Source: Rhodobacteraceae bacterium QY30
Lineage (GTDB): Bacteria; Pseudomonadota; Alphaproteobacteria; Rhodobacterales; Rhodobacteraceae
Direction: 5' to 3'
Length of the DNA: 64,000 nt
NCBI GenBank assembly: GCA_002356635.1
Contig: CP023454.1
Coordinates: 1,782,501 to 1,846,500, forward strand
A program made the translations under genes and the position numbers. Each line of letters begins with the position of its first letter. Within the stretch, counting starts at the first letter, position 1. Below the pieces are notes generated by a model that saw nothing but the letters and a program-made list of their open reading frames with translations, did not search any database and was not told the DNA's origin. Shown in pieces: positions 29,706-37,680 of this stretch.

Positions 29706-30239
29706 TCACTTCGGCCGGAAGGCGTTGCAAAGCTCCGGGTCCGTTTCGATCCGCGCGGCGCCGATCAGGTCCAGGCAATAGGGCACGGCGCGGAAGACCG
29801 CCGTCAGGCAGGTGGCGATGGCAGAGGGCTTGCCCGGCAACGTGATGATCAGGCACTGGCCGCGGATCCCCGCGTCCTGGCGCGACAGGATGGCGGTCGG
29901 CACCTCGGCCAGGCTCGCCAGCCGCATCGCCTCGCCGAAACCCGGCAGGCGCTTGTCGATCACCGCCTCCAGCGCCTCGGGCGTCTGGTCGCGCGGTGCG
30001 GGGCCGGTGCCGCCCGTGACCAGGATCAGGTCGGCGCCTTCCACATCAGCCATGTCGCGCATGGCTTCCGCCACGCTGTCGCAACCGTCCGGCACGATCC
30101 GGCGCAGATAGCGCACGGGCGAGGTGACGACACGGGACAGCCATTCCTCGGCGGCGGGGCCGCCCTTGTCTTCGTACTCGCCGCGTGACGCACGGTCCGA
30201 GGCGACAAGGATGGCGATCAGGGGCGCTTCGGCCGACAT
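29706..30239 (-). CDS. mogA: Molybdopterin adenylyltransferase (MogA/MoaB family)
   Basis: 177 residues of the MoCF_biosynth fold. The GGTG motif in VTGGTGPAPRDQTPEAL (about residues 75-91) and the PGKP segment near the C-terminus are diagnostic. The enzyme activates molybdopterin by adenylylation before molybdenum insertion, in the cytoplasm. N-terminal IAILVASDRASRGEYEDKGG matches MogA/MoaB. No other molybdenum-cofactor gene is nearby. MogA and MoaB are hard to separate by sequence; MogA is the more probable function in proteobacteria of this kind. Confidence 0.9.
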   Translation of the reverse strand: MSAEAPLIAILVASDRASRGEYEDKGGPAAEEWLSRVVTSPVRYLRRIVPDGCDSVAEAMRDMADVEGADLILVTGGTGPAPRDQTPEALEAVIDKRLPGFGEAMRLASLAEVPTAILSRQDAGIRGQCLIITLPGKPSAIATCLTAVFRAVPYCLDLIGAARIETDPELCNAFRPK

Positions 30240-30421
30240 GAGATTCTCCCGGGGGTTGGGGCCGGCCTGTTTCCGGCACGGCGATGCGGGGCGCTGATCC
30301 CGGTGATAGTCCGTTTCGTGGCGGAAGCGAAGTCCTTCGGCGGCTCAGCGGCACAGGGCCCTCTGGCCCCGGTCGGGACTTCGGTGTTAGGCTTGGCGCG
30401 ATCCTTGAGATGAGGCCCGCC

Positions 30422-31129
30422 ATGAACGACACCGCAGACAGTCACCCCTGGACGTTGCGGCGGACTTTGGCGGCGGCGCTGTGCATGCTGGCGGCTCCGC
30501 TTGCGGCGCAGGCCGATTGCCAGGATCGTCCCGCCGCGCGGGTGGACTGGAGCGGATGCACCAAGGAGCGGCTGATCCTTGAGGGGGCCGACCTGACGGC
30601 GGGCATCTTCGAGAATGCGTTCCTGTCCGGCACCAGCTTCAACCGGACCCAGATGGCCGGCGCCAACCTGCAACGCAGCGAACTGGTCCGAAGCGCCTTT
30701 GTGGGCGCAGACCTTAGTCAGGCGAACCTTGAAAAATCGCTGGCCAGCCGTACGGATTTCGGACAGGCCAACCTGCGGGACGCCCGTCTGGTGAAGGCCG
30801 AATTTCTGCGGGTGTCCTTCGCGGGCGCCGACCTGACCGGCGCGGACCTGAGCAGCGGCGACTTCTACCGCAACGATTTCACCGCCGCCGGGATGAGCGG
30901 CGCGAACCTTCACGATGCCATCATGCCGCGAACGGTATTCACCGGCGCAAGGATGGACCGCGCGAATCTTGCGGGAACCTTCCTTCTGCGCGCCCGCTTT
31001 GAAGGCACGGACCTTTCGGGTGTCACGGGTCTTGTTCAGGACCAGTTGAACCAGGCCTGCGGAGACGCAACCACCATCTTGCCCGCCGGACTGACCATCC
31101 CCGCGCATTGGCCGTGCGCGAAGGACTGA
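30422..31129 (+). CDS. Secreted or periplasmic pentapeptide-repeat protein
   Basis: 235 residues. A signal peptide (about residues 14-36, ending AAQA) precedes a run of pentapeptide A(D/N)LXX repeats (GADLTAGIFENAFLSGTSF, then ADLSQANLEKS, ANLRDARLVKAEF, ADLTGADLSS and others, roughly residues 58-205), which build a right-handed four-sided beta helix. A Cys pair flanks the repeats (C42 area, and C near 218 and 232), as may suit an oxidising compartment. Start chosen at the ATG at 30422 because it gives an intact signal peptide; an open frame upstream is not supported. Function unknown; most such proteins are binding scaffolds. Confidence 0.8.
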   Translation: MNDTADSHPWTLRRTLAAALCMLAAPLAAQADCQDRPAARVDWSGCTKERLILEGADLTAGIFENAFLSGTSFNRTQMAGANLQRSELVRSAFVGADLSQANLEKSLASRTDFGQANLRDARLVKAEFLRVSFAGADLTGADLSSGDFYRNDFTAAGMSGANLHDAIMPRTVFTGARMDRANLAGTFLLRARFEGTDLSGVTGLVQDQLNQACGDATTILPAGLTIPAHWPCAKD

Positions 31130-31202
31130 TCCCGGCACCATCGGCCGCAGATGCAGCCAAAAGCAATACGATGCTTTCGCATGCGGTATTCGTGCAGAAA
31201 AG

Positions 31203-31278
31203 TGGTGCCCAGAGCCGGAATCGAACCAGCGACACGCGGATTTTCAATCCGCTGCTCTACCAACTGAGCTATCTGGGC
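31203..31278 (-). tRNA. tRNA-Phe (anticodon GAA)
   Basis: A complete 76-base cloverleaf read on the minus strand. The acceptor stem is GCCCAGA/TCTGGGC with discriminator A and an encoded CCA; the D arm has AGCTCAGTTGGTAGAGC; the anticodon stem-loop is CGGATTGAAAATCCG; the T arm has GGTTCGATTCC. The gene lies between yacG and the pentapeptide gene, in the place where this tRNA is often found downstream of the infA-maf-RNase-yacG block. Confidence 0.97.
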
Positions 31279-31357
31279 ACCTTTGGTGGGGCGGGAATAG
31301 ACAAAGCGGCGGGGGCTGTCCAGAGGCTTTTGCAGGAAATTTGCATTTCCCCGAAAA

Positions 31358-31549
31358 TCAGTGCCTGAACAGGGGGTTGCGGTCGCTGCCGCTTTCCGGA
31401 TCGGACGACAGATCGTCGGTATCGCCCTCGCGCCCCGGCAGGACATAGTCGCCGTTCAGCCAGCGGCCCAGGTCCAGGTCCGCGCAGCGGCGCGAGCAGA
31501 AGGGGCGGTATTTCGGATCCGTCAGTCGGGCGCAGATCGGGCAGGTCAT
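31358..31549 (-). CDS. yacG: DNA gyrase inhibitor YacG (zinc-binding)
   Basis: 63 residues with the YacG zinc site CPIC (residues 3-6) and [19 protein letters not shown] (about 18-36), the exact family pattern C-x2-C...C-x3-C followed by DLDLGRWL. YacG binds the GyrB subunit and inhibits supercoiling in E. coli. It lies last in the infA-maf-RNase-acyltransferase-yacG run and its ATG overlaps the acyltransferase stop by one base. Short but unmistakable. Confidence 0.92.
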   Translation of the reverse strand: MTCPICARLTDPKYRPFCSRRCADLDLGRWLNGDYVLPGREGDTDDLSSDPESGSDRNPLFRH

Positions 31550-32616
31550 CACGCCGCTCCGGGGCGGGTGGCAACGCGGCCCCGCGGCTTCAGCCGAAGC
31601 GCCGGTGCCTCGATCAGGTGCCAGGACAGCACCGACAGGATCAGGACGAGAGGCGCGGCCCAGAGCATGTTCGACCAGGGCGTGACCGTGCCCCAATGGG
31701 CCGCCAGTTGCTGCACCGGAAAGGCATAGATGTAGATTCCATAGCTGAAGTCACCCAGCCGGTTGAACGCCAGAAGCGGCCGGGCGCGCGCAAAGCCCGT
31801 CCAGATGGCGCCATAGGCCAGTGCCGCGACCAGGGCCAGGTCAAAGACAGCCGTTCCGCGCGCGACTGCGGCGGCCGCGGCCAGAAGCGCCAGCAGGACC
31901 GCGGAATGCGGCACCCGGTCGCGCCAGAAATACAGCGCCGAACCGATCCAGAAGGGCAAGGCCAGTTCGGCGAACTTTACCGCTGCGCCCGAATTGAACA
32001 CCTTTTCGGGCCCGATGACCGCCAATGCCGCAAGCCCCGCCACCGCCAGAAGCGACACGGCCCGCCCTGGAAGACGCAAAACCCCGGCCGCCAGCACGGT
32101 GAAATAGCAGGCAACCTCATGCCTGAGGGTCCAGAGCGAGCCGTTCACGCCGCTGCCATAGGGATTGGTCGCAAAGACGCCCGCAAGCTCGTAGGTCGTG
32201 GCAAAGAGCGTGGCGTTGCGCAGGAAATAGCGGATCGCATCCGGCCAGTAGGTGCCGGGGTCGGCCACCGTCAGGAAAGCGCCGCCCACCACGGTCAATG
32301 CCAGCATGACCAGAAGCGCCGGAAACAGCCGCAGCGCCCGGGCCGAAAGGAACACGGCGGCCGAACGGCTGCGGTCAAAGCTCTGGGCGATGAAAAAGCC
32401 CGAGACGGCGAAAAAGACGATCACCGCCACTCCGCCCAGCGTGTGCCCCGGCAGCGCGACCTCGAGCGGCTGCAAGGCGTCCGGACCCAGCGCGATCGGC
32501 CAGGCATGGGACACCAGAACCGACGAGGCGGCGACGAACCGAACCAGGTTGAAGTGATTGTCGCGCCCCATGGCCAGAGCGCCGATGCTACCCCGTCGCT
32601 GGGCCTGAGGGATCAT
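31549..32616 (-). CDS. Acyltransferase-3 family membrane protein
   Basis: 355 residues, about ten transmembrane segments, opening with [21 protein letters not shown]; the R and H are the conserved active-site pair of membrane O-acyltransferases, and [12 protein letters not shown] is the usual second motif. It probably transfers an acetyl or other acyl group to a cell-surface glycan. The ATG at 32616 overlaps the RNase stop (ATGA) and its stop overlaps yacG, so it is embedded in a housekeeping operon where I would not expect it. Function in the block is unexplained. Confidence 0.88.
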   Translation of the reverse strand: MIPQAQRRGSIGALAMGRDNHFNLVRFVAASSVLVSHAWPIALGPDALQPLEVALPGHTLGGVAVIVFFAVSGFFIAQSFDRSRSAAVFLSARALRLFPALLVMLALTVVGGAFLTVADPGTYWPDAIRYFLRNATLFATTYELAGVFATNPYGSGVNGSLWTLRHEVACYFTVLAAGVLRLPGRAVSLLAVAGLAALAVIGPEKVFNSGAAVKFAELALPFWIGSALYFWRDRVPHSAVLLALLAAAAAVARGTAVFDLALVAALAYGAIWTGFARARPLLAFNRLGDFSYGIYIYAFPVQQLAAHWGTVTPWSNMLWAAPLVLILSVLSWHLIEAPALRLKPRGRVATRPGAA

Positions 32617-33662
32617 CCGCACGTTTCCTTCAAAATGTCGGCCAGCCGCTGACGGTCGCGCTTGCGCTGCAACTCATAGTTGCCAAGCGGCGTCCAGCCC
32701 GCAAGACTCGATTCCGCGGCTTCGGCCTTGAAGGCGGATCTCAGCTGCTGTTCGACCACGGCGCGGTCCTTCTTGGGCATCGGCGCAAAGTCGATGGTCA
32801 CCTGCCCACCCAGGCCACGCAGGCGCAACTGGCGCGGCAGGTCGCGGACGGCGGCGATATTGGCTTTCAGCCCCGCCGCGGGCGAGGTGTCGGATCCGGT
32901 GTTCACATCGACGGCGATCAGCGCCCGCGTCGGCTCGATCGCCATGTGGCCGCCACCGGGCAGCGCCACCAGCGGCGACAGGACATCGTCGATCAGGGCG
33001 TCGATGCCGTGGTCGGCAAAGCTGCCATCCCCGGTTTCCACAGCATCGGGCGCCGGGTCGGCCCAGTCGCGCCAGGCCTCATCATGGGGTCCGGGCGCAT
33101 CGACCAGAAGTTCGGGCTCACCCGCCGCATCGGCCAGCACATGTTCCGCCAGTTCGCGCATCTGCGCGATGTCGTCGGCAATGTCGTCATCCTCGGCCGA
33201 CACGCAGGCCGAGCGCAGGATCAGGCCGAAGGGCGATCCGTCCATCCCCTCGGTCGCAAGGGCGGCCAGACGCTGGCGTTCCTCCTCGTCCCGGATCCGG
33301 CGCGAGATGTTCAGGCCCGGCGCATCGGGGGTGACGATGGCATGCCGGCTTTTGAACAAAAGCCTCAGCGACAGCGGAACGGCCTTGCCGGGTTCTGCCC
33401 CGCCCGCAACCTGCACCAGGACCGATTGCCCCGGACGCAGGCCCGAGACTTCGCGCAGAAACCCCTTCAGGCCGTCGGGCAGGCGGACGAAGACGCCGCC
33501 CTGCCCCTTCATCTGCCGGTCGACCGTGCCGCGCAGGATCGCGCCGGGCAGGAACCCCGCGCCGTCTGCCTCGATCAGCAGGTCTTCAAGCCGCCCGTCG
33601 ACGACCAGGGCCGCCGCCTCGCGTCCGCGAAACCGGCCCAGAACCACCATCCGCCCGATCAT
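32613..33662 (-). CDS. Ribonuclease E/G family endoribonuclease, short form
   Basis: 349 residues. An N-terminal S1-like region (about 30-90, with [17 protein letters not shown]) precedes the RNase E/G catalytic core. The catalytic aspartate motifs are intact: AVDVNTGS and TIDFAPM correspond to the E. coli RNase E active site, and QLRLRGLGG matches. The Zn-link CPxC motif and a degradosome scaffold are absent, so it is an RNase G-like minimal form. It overlaps maf (ATGA) at its start and the acyltransferase at its end. A larger RNase E is probably encoded elsewhere. Confidence 0.85.
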   Translation of the reverse strand: MIGRMVVLGRFRGREAAALVVDGRLEDLLIEADGAGFLPGAILRGTVDRQMKGQGGVFVRLPDGLKGFLREVSGLRPGQSVLVQVAGGAEPGKAVPLSLRLLFKSRHAIVTPDAPGLNISRRIRDEEERQRLAALATEGMDGSPFGLILRSACVSAEDDDIADDIAQMRELAEHVLADAAGEPELLVDAPGPHDEAWRDWADPAPDAVETGDGSFADHGIDALIDDVLSPLVALPGGGHMAIEPTRALIAVDVNTGSDTSPAAGLKANIAAVRDLPRQLRLRGLGGQVTIDFAPMPKKDRAVVEQQLRSAFKAEAAESSLAGWTPLGNYELQRKRDRQRLADILKETCG

Positions 33663-34255
33663 TCCTGCCTCCAGATGCTGATGCCCGCCGCCTGCAACAG
33701 CTGCGCGGTTTCCGCCACAGGCAGGCCCACGACCCCGGTGAACGATCCCTGAAGCCAGGGAATGAAGGCCCCGAAGCCGCCCTGGATACCGTAGCCGCCC
33801 GCCTTGCCTTGCCATTCGCCGCTGGCCAGGTAGCCGTTCACCTCGGCGTTCGACAACTGCTTGACCTTGACGATGGTCTCGACCGTGCGCTCCCACAGGC
33901 GGTCGGCCTTGCGCACCGCGACCGAGGTGATGACCCGGTGCCGGCGCCCGGACAGCGCGTGCAGGAACGCCGCCGCCTCGGCCGCGTCTTCGGGCTTGCC
34001 CAGGATGCGCCGGCCAAGGGCCACGGTGGTGTCGGCGGTCAGGATGATTTCGCCGGGGCCTGCGGGCAGCGCCTCGGCCTTTTGCCGGGCCATGCGTTCG
34101 CAGTAGGGCCGAGGCAATTCGCCGCGCGCCGGCGTTTCGTCGATGTCGGCGGCCCGGACTTCGGCGGGGATCAGCCCGATCTGGGCCAGAAGATCCCGCC
34201 TGCGCGGGCTGGCCGAGCCGAGGATCAGCCGCGGCGCGGCAGCGGGGGCTGTCAC
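33659..34255 (-). CDS. maf: Maf family nucleoside triphosphate pyrophosphatase
   Basis: 198 residues. The Maf signature [14 protein letters not shown] near the N-terminus and the [14 protein letters not shown] segment are diagnostic. The enzyme hydrolyses non-canonical or modified nucleoside triphosphates and is linked to septum control. The start codon is GTG at 34255, overlapping the infA stop as GTGA. It lies between infA and the RNase, the usual order in Rhodobacterales. Confidence 0.93.
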   Translation of the reverse strand: MTAPAAAPRLILGSASPRRRDLLAQIGLIPAEVRAADIDETPARGELPRPYCERMARQKAEALPAGPGEIILTADTTVALGRRILGKPEDAAEAAAFLHALSGRRHRVITSVAVRKADRLWERTVETIVKVKQLSNAEVNGYLASGEWQGKAGGYGIQGGFGAFIPWLQGSFTGVVGLPVAETAQLLQAAGISIWRQE

Positions 34256-34470
34256 TTGAAGCGGTAGTTGATGCGCCCCTTGGACAGGTCGTAGGGCGTC
34301 ATTTCGACCTGGACCCGGTCGCCCGCAAGCACCCGGATCCGGTTCTTGCGCATCTTGCCTGCCATCGTCGCGATCAGTTGGTGGCCGTTTTCCAGCTCGA
34401 CCTTGAATGTCGCATTCGGCAGGAGTTCCTTCACGACACCGGGGAATTCGAGCAGTTCTTCCTTGGCCAT
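34252..34470 (-). CDS. infA: Translation initiation factor IF-1
   Basis: 72 residues, the exact length of bacterial IF-1, with an S1/OB-fold: [19 protein letters not shown], then [20 protein letters not shown] and the end [10 protein letters not shown]. It binds the 30S A site during initiation. The ATG at 34470 has GGAG 5 bases upstream; a GTG at 34476 is not needed. Its stop overlaps the maf GTG. A promoter resembling the RpoH consensus lies 61-89 bases upstream (34531-34559). Confidence 0.97.
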   Translation of the reverse strand: MAKEELLEFPGVVKELLPNATFKVELENGHQLIATMAGKMRKNRIRVLAGDRVQVEMTPYDLSKGRINYRFK

Positions 34471-34530
34471 GTTCACTCCGAAAATGGGTTTCCCGCGTGC
34501 AGACCGTGGGGCCTGCGCCGGGCGCGCCCT

Positions 34531-34559
34531 AAATGCGCCCGAAACGCCCGCTTTTCAAG
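34531..34559 (-). promoter_or_regulatory. Putative RpoH (sigma-32-type) promoter of infA
   Basis: On the minus strand CTTGAAA (34559-34553), a 15-base spacer, then CGCATTT (34537-34531). The E. coli sigma-32 consensus is CTTGAAA, 11-16 bases, CCCATnT: 7 of 7 and 5 of 6 fixed positions match. The start would fall near 34524, giving a leader of about 54 bases. The same -35 could serve sigma-70 less well. Promoter use is inferred. Confidence 0.5.
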
Positions 34560-34564
34560 GGCTA

Positions 34565-35476
34565 TTAGGAAATCGGCTTTGGCGACGATTGTTCCAGCCC
34601 TGCCACTGTCACGTTTGCGACGCGGGACGCCTGTTCGGGCCAATGCGCATGCGTCAGGACAACGCCGTCGGCGCGGGCCAGTCGCACGGCGTCAAGATCG
34701 ACCTCGGCATAGGTCCAGCCAGGTTCGCCAAGCGCGCCTTCCGCCAGGATGCCGGTTTCCGGAAAGCCCCGGTCCGGCGGGCCATAGGCCGAGGCGCGGC
34801 CGGTGTTTTCCTCAAGCCCCACGCACCAGGGCGCTTCGCCGACCAGCGGCGCATGGATCACGACGCACTGGTTCTCCAGCGCCCGTGCCATGCTGCCGAC
34901 ACGCACCCGCATGAACCCGGCAAAGGTTTCGGTGGCCGAAGGGGCCAGCAGCAATTCCACCCCCTGCTCGACCAGGGCCCGCGACAGAAGCGGAAATTCG
35001 CTGTCATAGCAGATCACGACGCCGATCCGCCCGAGGGCGGTGTCGAACACCGTCAGACCGTCGCCGCCCACCACATCCCAGTCTTCGCGTTCGAACCGGG
35101 TCATCATCGCCTTGTCCTGATGGCCAAGGATCCCCTCGGGCGAGATCAGGGTGGCGCGGTTGACGGGCCGCCCCGCAGGATCGGGCCAGACGGGGCCGGA
35201 GCCGGACAGGATGTGGAGGCCGTGATGGCGCGCCAGTTCCGCCAGCAGTCGGTCCGCCGCCGGCCGGTGGCGGGCAGTTTCCCTGAGCGCGCCTTCCAGA
35301 TCGGCTGCGACGGCCTTGCCGCCCAGCGAGGCGAGTTCGTTCTGCGCATATTCGGGGAAAACCAGCAGGTCCGCCCCCGCTGCGGCGGCTTCGGCGACCC
35401 AGGCGCGGATCTTCGCCTCATATCTGGCCCAGTCCGCGAACCAGTCCAGCGGGTAGGCAGCGGCGGCAACCTTCAT
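34565..35476 (-). CDS. Carbon-nitrogen hydrolase (nitrilase superfamily)
   Basis: 303 residues. The catalytic triad of the family is visible: Glu in VFPEYAQNE (about residue 42), Lys in GHQDKAMMTRFER (about 131) and Cys in IGVVICYDSEFPLL (about 165). Members act as amidases, nitrilases or carbamoylases on small C-N compounds. It overlaps the upstream GNAT gene by 4 bases and forms a trio with it and an NTF2-like gene. Substrate not predictable from sequence; the amidase branch is more likely than true nitrilase. Confidence 0.87.
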   Translation of the reverse strand: MKVAAAAYPLDWFADWARYEAKIRAWVAEAAAAGADLLVFPEYAQNELASLGGKAVAADLEGALRETARHRPAADRLLAELARHHGLHILSGSGPVWPDPAGRPVNRATLISPEGILGHQDKAMMTRFEREDWDVVGGDGLTVFDTALGRIGVVICYDSEFPLLSRALVEQGVELLLAPSATETFAGFMRVRVGSMARALENQCVVIHAPLVGEAPWCVGLEENTGRASAYGPPDRGFPETGILAEGALGEPGWTYAEVDLDAVRLARADGVVLTHAHWPEQASRVANVTVAGLEQSSPKPIS

Positions 35477-36078
35477 CGACCGTTTTCCCTGGCCAGATCG
35501 CGAATCCAGAATTGCAGCTGCTTCGGCGTTTCCTCGCTGTGGCCGAGATCCTTCCAGGAAAATTCGGCGATCACCCCGGGCAGCTTCTCATAGCCGCGCG
35601 ACCGCCAGAACGGGTCCAGCGGCCGATAGTCCGCCGGGCGCGCCGGATGGTCGGCCGGGCGGATGACGCTGCAGAAGGCGGCCCAGCGACGACCCAGGGC
35701 CCGCGCCTGCGCCTCGCGGCCGTCAAAGAAGGCGTGCCCCAGGCCCCTGCCCCGGTATTCGGGCAAAAGGACGGACTCGGCGCAATAGAAGATGTCGGTC
35801 AGCGGGATCCCGGTGGCCGCAAAGGCGCGGGCGAAGTCCTGGGCGTGATCCTCCATCGGCGCGCCGGTCGCGGCCCCGATCAGCCGCGCGCCGTCAAAGG
35901 CGCCGATGACCACGGCGCCACTGCTTTGGGAAAAGTGCGACAGGTAGCGCCGTTCGTAGAACAGGTCGCCATCATAAAGATAAGGCCAGGCCCGAAAGAC
36001 CGAAATGCGCAGCCGCGCCAGATCATCCAGCACAGCGGTGATCTGGGCGCCGGTCAGCGTGACGACGGTGATGGTCAT
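35473..36078 (-). CDS. GNAT family N-acetyltransferase
   Basis: 201 residues with a GNAT core: VVIGAFDGARLIGAATG (strands 2-4), then the acetyl-CoA loop LLPEYRGRGLGHAFFDG (R-G-R-G-L-G, the Q/RxxGxG/A motif) and a C-terminal part FWRSRGYEKLPGV typical of family members that modify small molecules or peptides. The stop overlaps the nitrilase-type gene start (ATGA) and the start follows the NTF2-like gene by 9 bases. The acceptor substrate is unknown. It may modify a product released by the hydrolase, an inference from coupling. Confidence 0.85.
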   Translation of the reverse strand: MTITVVTLTGAQITAVLDDLARLRISVFRAWPYLYDGDLFYERRYLSHFSQSSGAVVIGAFDGARLIGAATGAPMEDHAQDFARAFAATGIPLTDIFYCAESVLLPEYRGRGLGHAFFDGREAQARALGRRWAAFCSVIRPADHPARPADYRPLDPFWRSRGYEKLPGVIAEFSWKDLGHSEETPKQLQFWIRDLARENGR

Positions 36079-36087
36079 TCCCGCCCC

Positions 36088-36486
36088 CTATGCCGAGACC
36101 TGGGCGATCCAGTCGTTGAGGTTGTAATATGTGGTGACGCGGGTGATCTTGCCATCCTTCAGCGCAAAGAAGGTGCCCGCGGGCAGGACATATCGCTGCC
36201 CCTTCGCCTCGGGCAGGCCGGGGTCGGTTTTCAGGTATTCCCCGTTCACCACGAATTCCGCCGCGGCTCGGGTGCCGTCCTCGTTCGTGAAGATCACGAT
36301 GTCGGTGAGGGTTTCGCGGTAGCTGACCCCCATGTGGCCGCAGAATTCGGCAAACAGCGCCTTGCCGCGCCGGACACCGCCTTCGTTCACATGATGCGCC
36401 ACGTCGTCCGACAAAAGCGCCAGCATCCCGTCGGCGTCGCCGCGGTTGAAGGCATCATAATAGGCCTGGATGATCTGGCGCGACAT
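36088..36486 (-). CDS. NTF2-like/ketosteroid isomerase-related protein
   Basis: 132 residues of the SnoaL/NTF2 fold: IIQAYYDAFNRGDADGMLALLSDDVAHHVN at the N-terminus, a central beta sheet and ITRVTTYYNLNDWI near the end, the usual family ending. Proteins of this fold range from isomerases to small-ligand binding proteins. It is the first gene of the NTF2-GNAT-nitrilase trio, and the 135 bases upstream probably hold the promoter. No specific reaction can be assigned. Confidence 0.85.
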   Translation of the reverse strand: MSRQIIQAYYDAFNRGDADGMLALLSDDVAHHVNEGGVRRGKALFAEFCGHMGVSYRETLTDIVIFTNEDGTRAAAEFVVNGEYLKTDPGLPEAKGQRYVLPAGTFFALKDGKITRVTTYYNLNDWIAQVSA

Positions 36487-36621
36487 GGGCGTCTCCCGGG
36501 GTCAATGGCCGCCTTGGGGCGGGCGGATGGATCCTTGCCTGTTCTGGCACGGCAGGATCGTGGACCCCGGTGCGTTTCGGACAGGTTCTGGCCCAAGCGC
36601 GACACGGGCGTCGCAGGGGCC

Positions 36622-37083
36622 TCAGGTGGTTTCGGGCGGCCCGAAGCGGTCGATGATCCGGGCCTTGATCTGGTCGCGCGCCTGACGATAGGCGGACAGC
36701 TTCGCCTCGCGCCCCTCGCCCAGGCCGGTCGGGTCAAGGATCGGCCAGTATTCGACATCCAGATGGAAGAACCGCGTCAGTTCCAGCGCGCGGCGCTGGC
36801 TGGCCGGCGTCAGCGCCACCACCAGGTCGAACCCTGAAAGGTCGTCGCCCCATTCCTGCATCTCGTCGAAGTTGCGTGACCGGTGGCGGGCCAGTTCCAC
36901 GCCGACTTCCTGGCAGACGGCCACGGCGAAACCGTCCACTTCAAGATCGTTCTTCACGCCGGCCGACTGGACATAGACCTGCCGGCCGTAAAGCTGCTTC
37001 ATCAGCCCTTCGGCCATGGGCGAACGGACCGAGTTATGGTCGCAGCAGAACAGCACCGAATGCGGCAGCTTGCCCGGTTCCAC
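36622..37083 (-). CDS. Low-molecular-weight protein-tyrosine-phosphatase family protein
   Basis: 153 residues. The phosphate loop CDHNSVRS (C-x5-R-S, about residues 14-21) and the C-terminal general-acid aspartate in ILDPTG are present; the same fold includes ArsC-type arsenate reductases, but no ArsC cysteine pair is seen. It starts with GTG at 37083, 2 bases after the UPF0262 stop. Co-transcribed with hisD and UPF0262 as commonly found in Rhodobacterales. Its physiological substrate is unknown. Confidence 0.85.
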   Translation of the reverse strand: MEPGKLPHSVLFCCDHNSVRSPMAEGLMKQLYGRQVYVQSAGVKNDLEVDGFAVAVCQEVGVELARHRSRNFDEMQEWGDDLSGFDLVVALTPASQRRALELTRFFHLDVEYWPILDPTGLGEGREAKLSAYRQARDQIKARIIDRFGPPETT

Positions 37084-37085
37084 CC

Positions 37086-37568
37086 TCAGCCCCCGGGATG
37101 CAGGACGCAGATCAGGGTGAAAAGGCGGCGCGCGGTGTCGATGTCGAAATCGGCCTTGCCCGCCAGACGTTCCTGCAAGACCCGCGCCCCTTCGTTGTGG
37201 ATCCCGCGCCGGGCCATGTCGATGGCCTCGATCTGGGCGGGCGGCAGGCGCTTCACCGCATCGAAGTAGCTTTCGCAGATCTGGAAGTAGTCCTTCACCA
37301 CCTGCCGGAACGGCCCCATCGACAGGTGGAATTCGGCGACCTTGGCACCCGCCTCGGTCGTCGTGTCAAAGACCAGCCGGCCGTCACGCACGGCCAGCGC
37401 CAGGCAGTAGGGCCCCTCGGGCACCGTGGCCGCCCCGCCCCGGGCCGGGATCACGAAGCTGTTGTCCTCGAGAAGGTCAAAGACAGCAACCTTGCGCTCC
37501 TGCTCGATCTCGGGCGTGGGGGCCGGCAGGCCGGTGTCATCGATGTCGATCCTGCAAAGCCGGCTCAT
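37086..37568 (-). CDS. UPF0262 family protein
   Basis: 160 residues, matching the alphaproteobacterial family UPF0262: EQERKVAVFDLLEDNSF, FHLSMGPFRQVVKDYFQICESYFDAVK and the end ARRLFTLICVLHPGG. Function unknown. Start at ATG 37568 (an ATG at 37580 is possible). It follows hisD by about 110 bases on the same strand and precedes the phosphatase gene with a 2-base gap. The constant position next to hisD suggests shared expression rather than shared function. Confidence 0.88.
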   Translation of the reverse strand: MSRLCRIDIDDTGLPAPTPEIEQERKVAVFDLLEDNSFVIPARGGAATVPEGPYCLALAVRDGRLVFDTTTEAGAKVAEFHLSMGPFRQVVKDYFQICESYFDAVKRLPPAQIEAIDMARRGIHNEGARVLQERLAGKADFDIDTARRLFTLICVLHPGG

Positions 37569-37680
37569 CCGTTCCCTCATGCAGGCATTGTCAAAGCGGG
37601 GTCTTGGCAATGCCGGTCGTGTCTCAAATCCGTCCTCGCCGAAAGACACCATCGGCGGCGCCTTTTCAAGCCCGGTCCCG

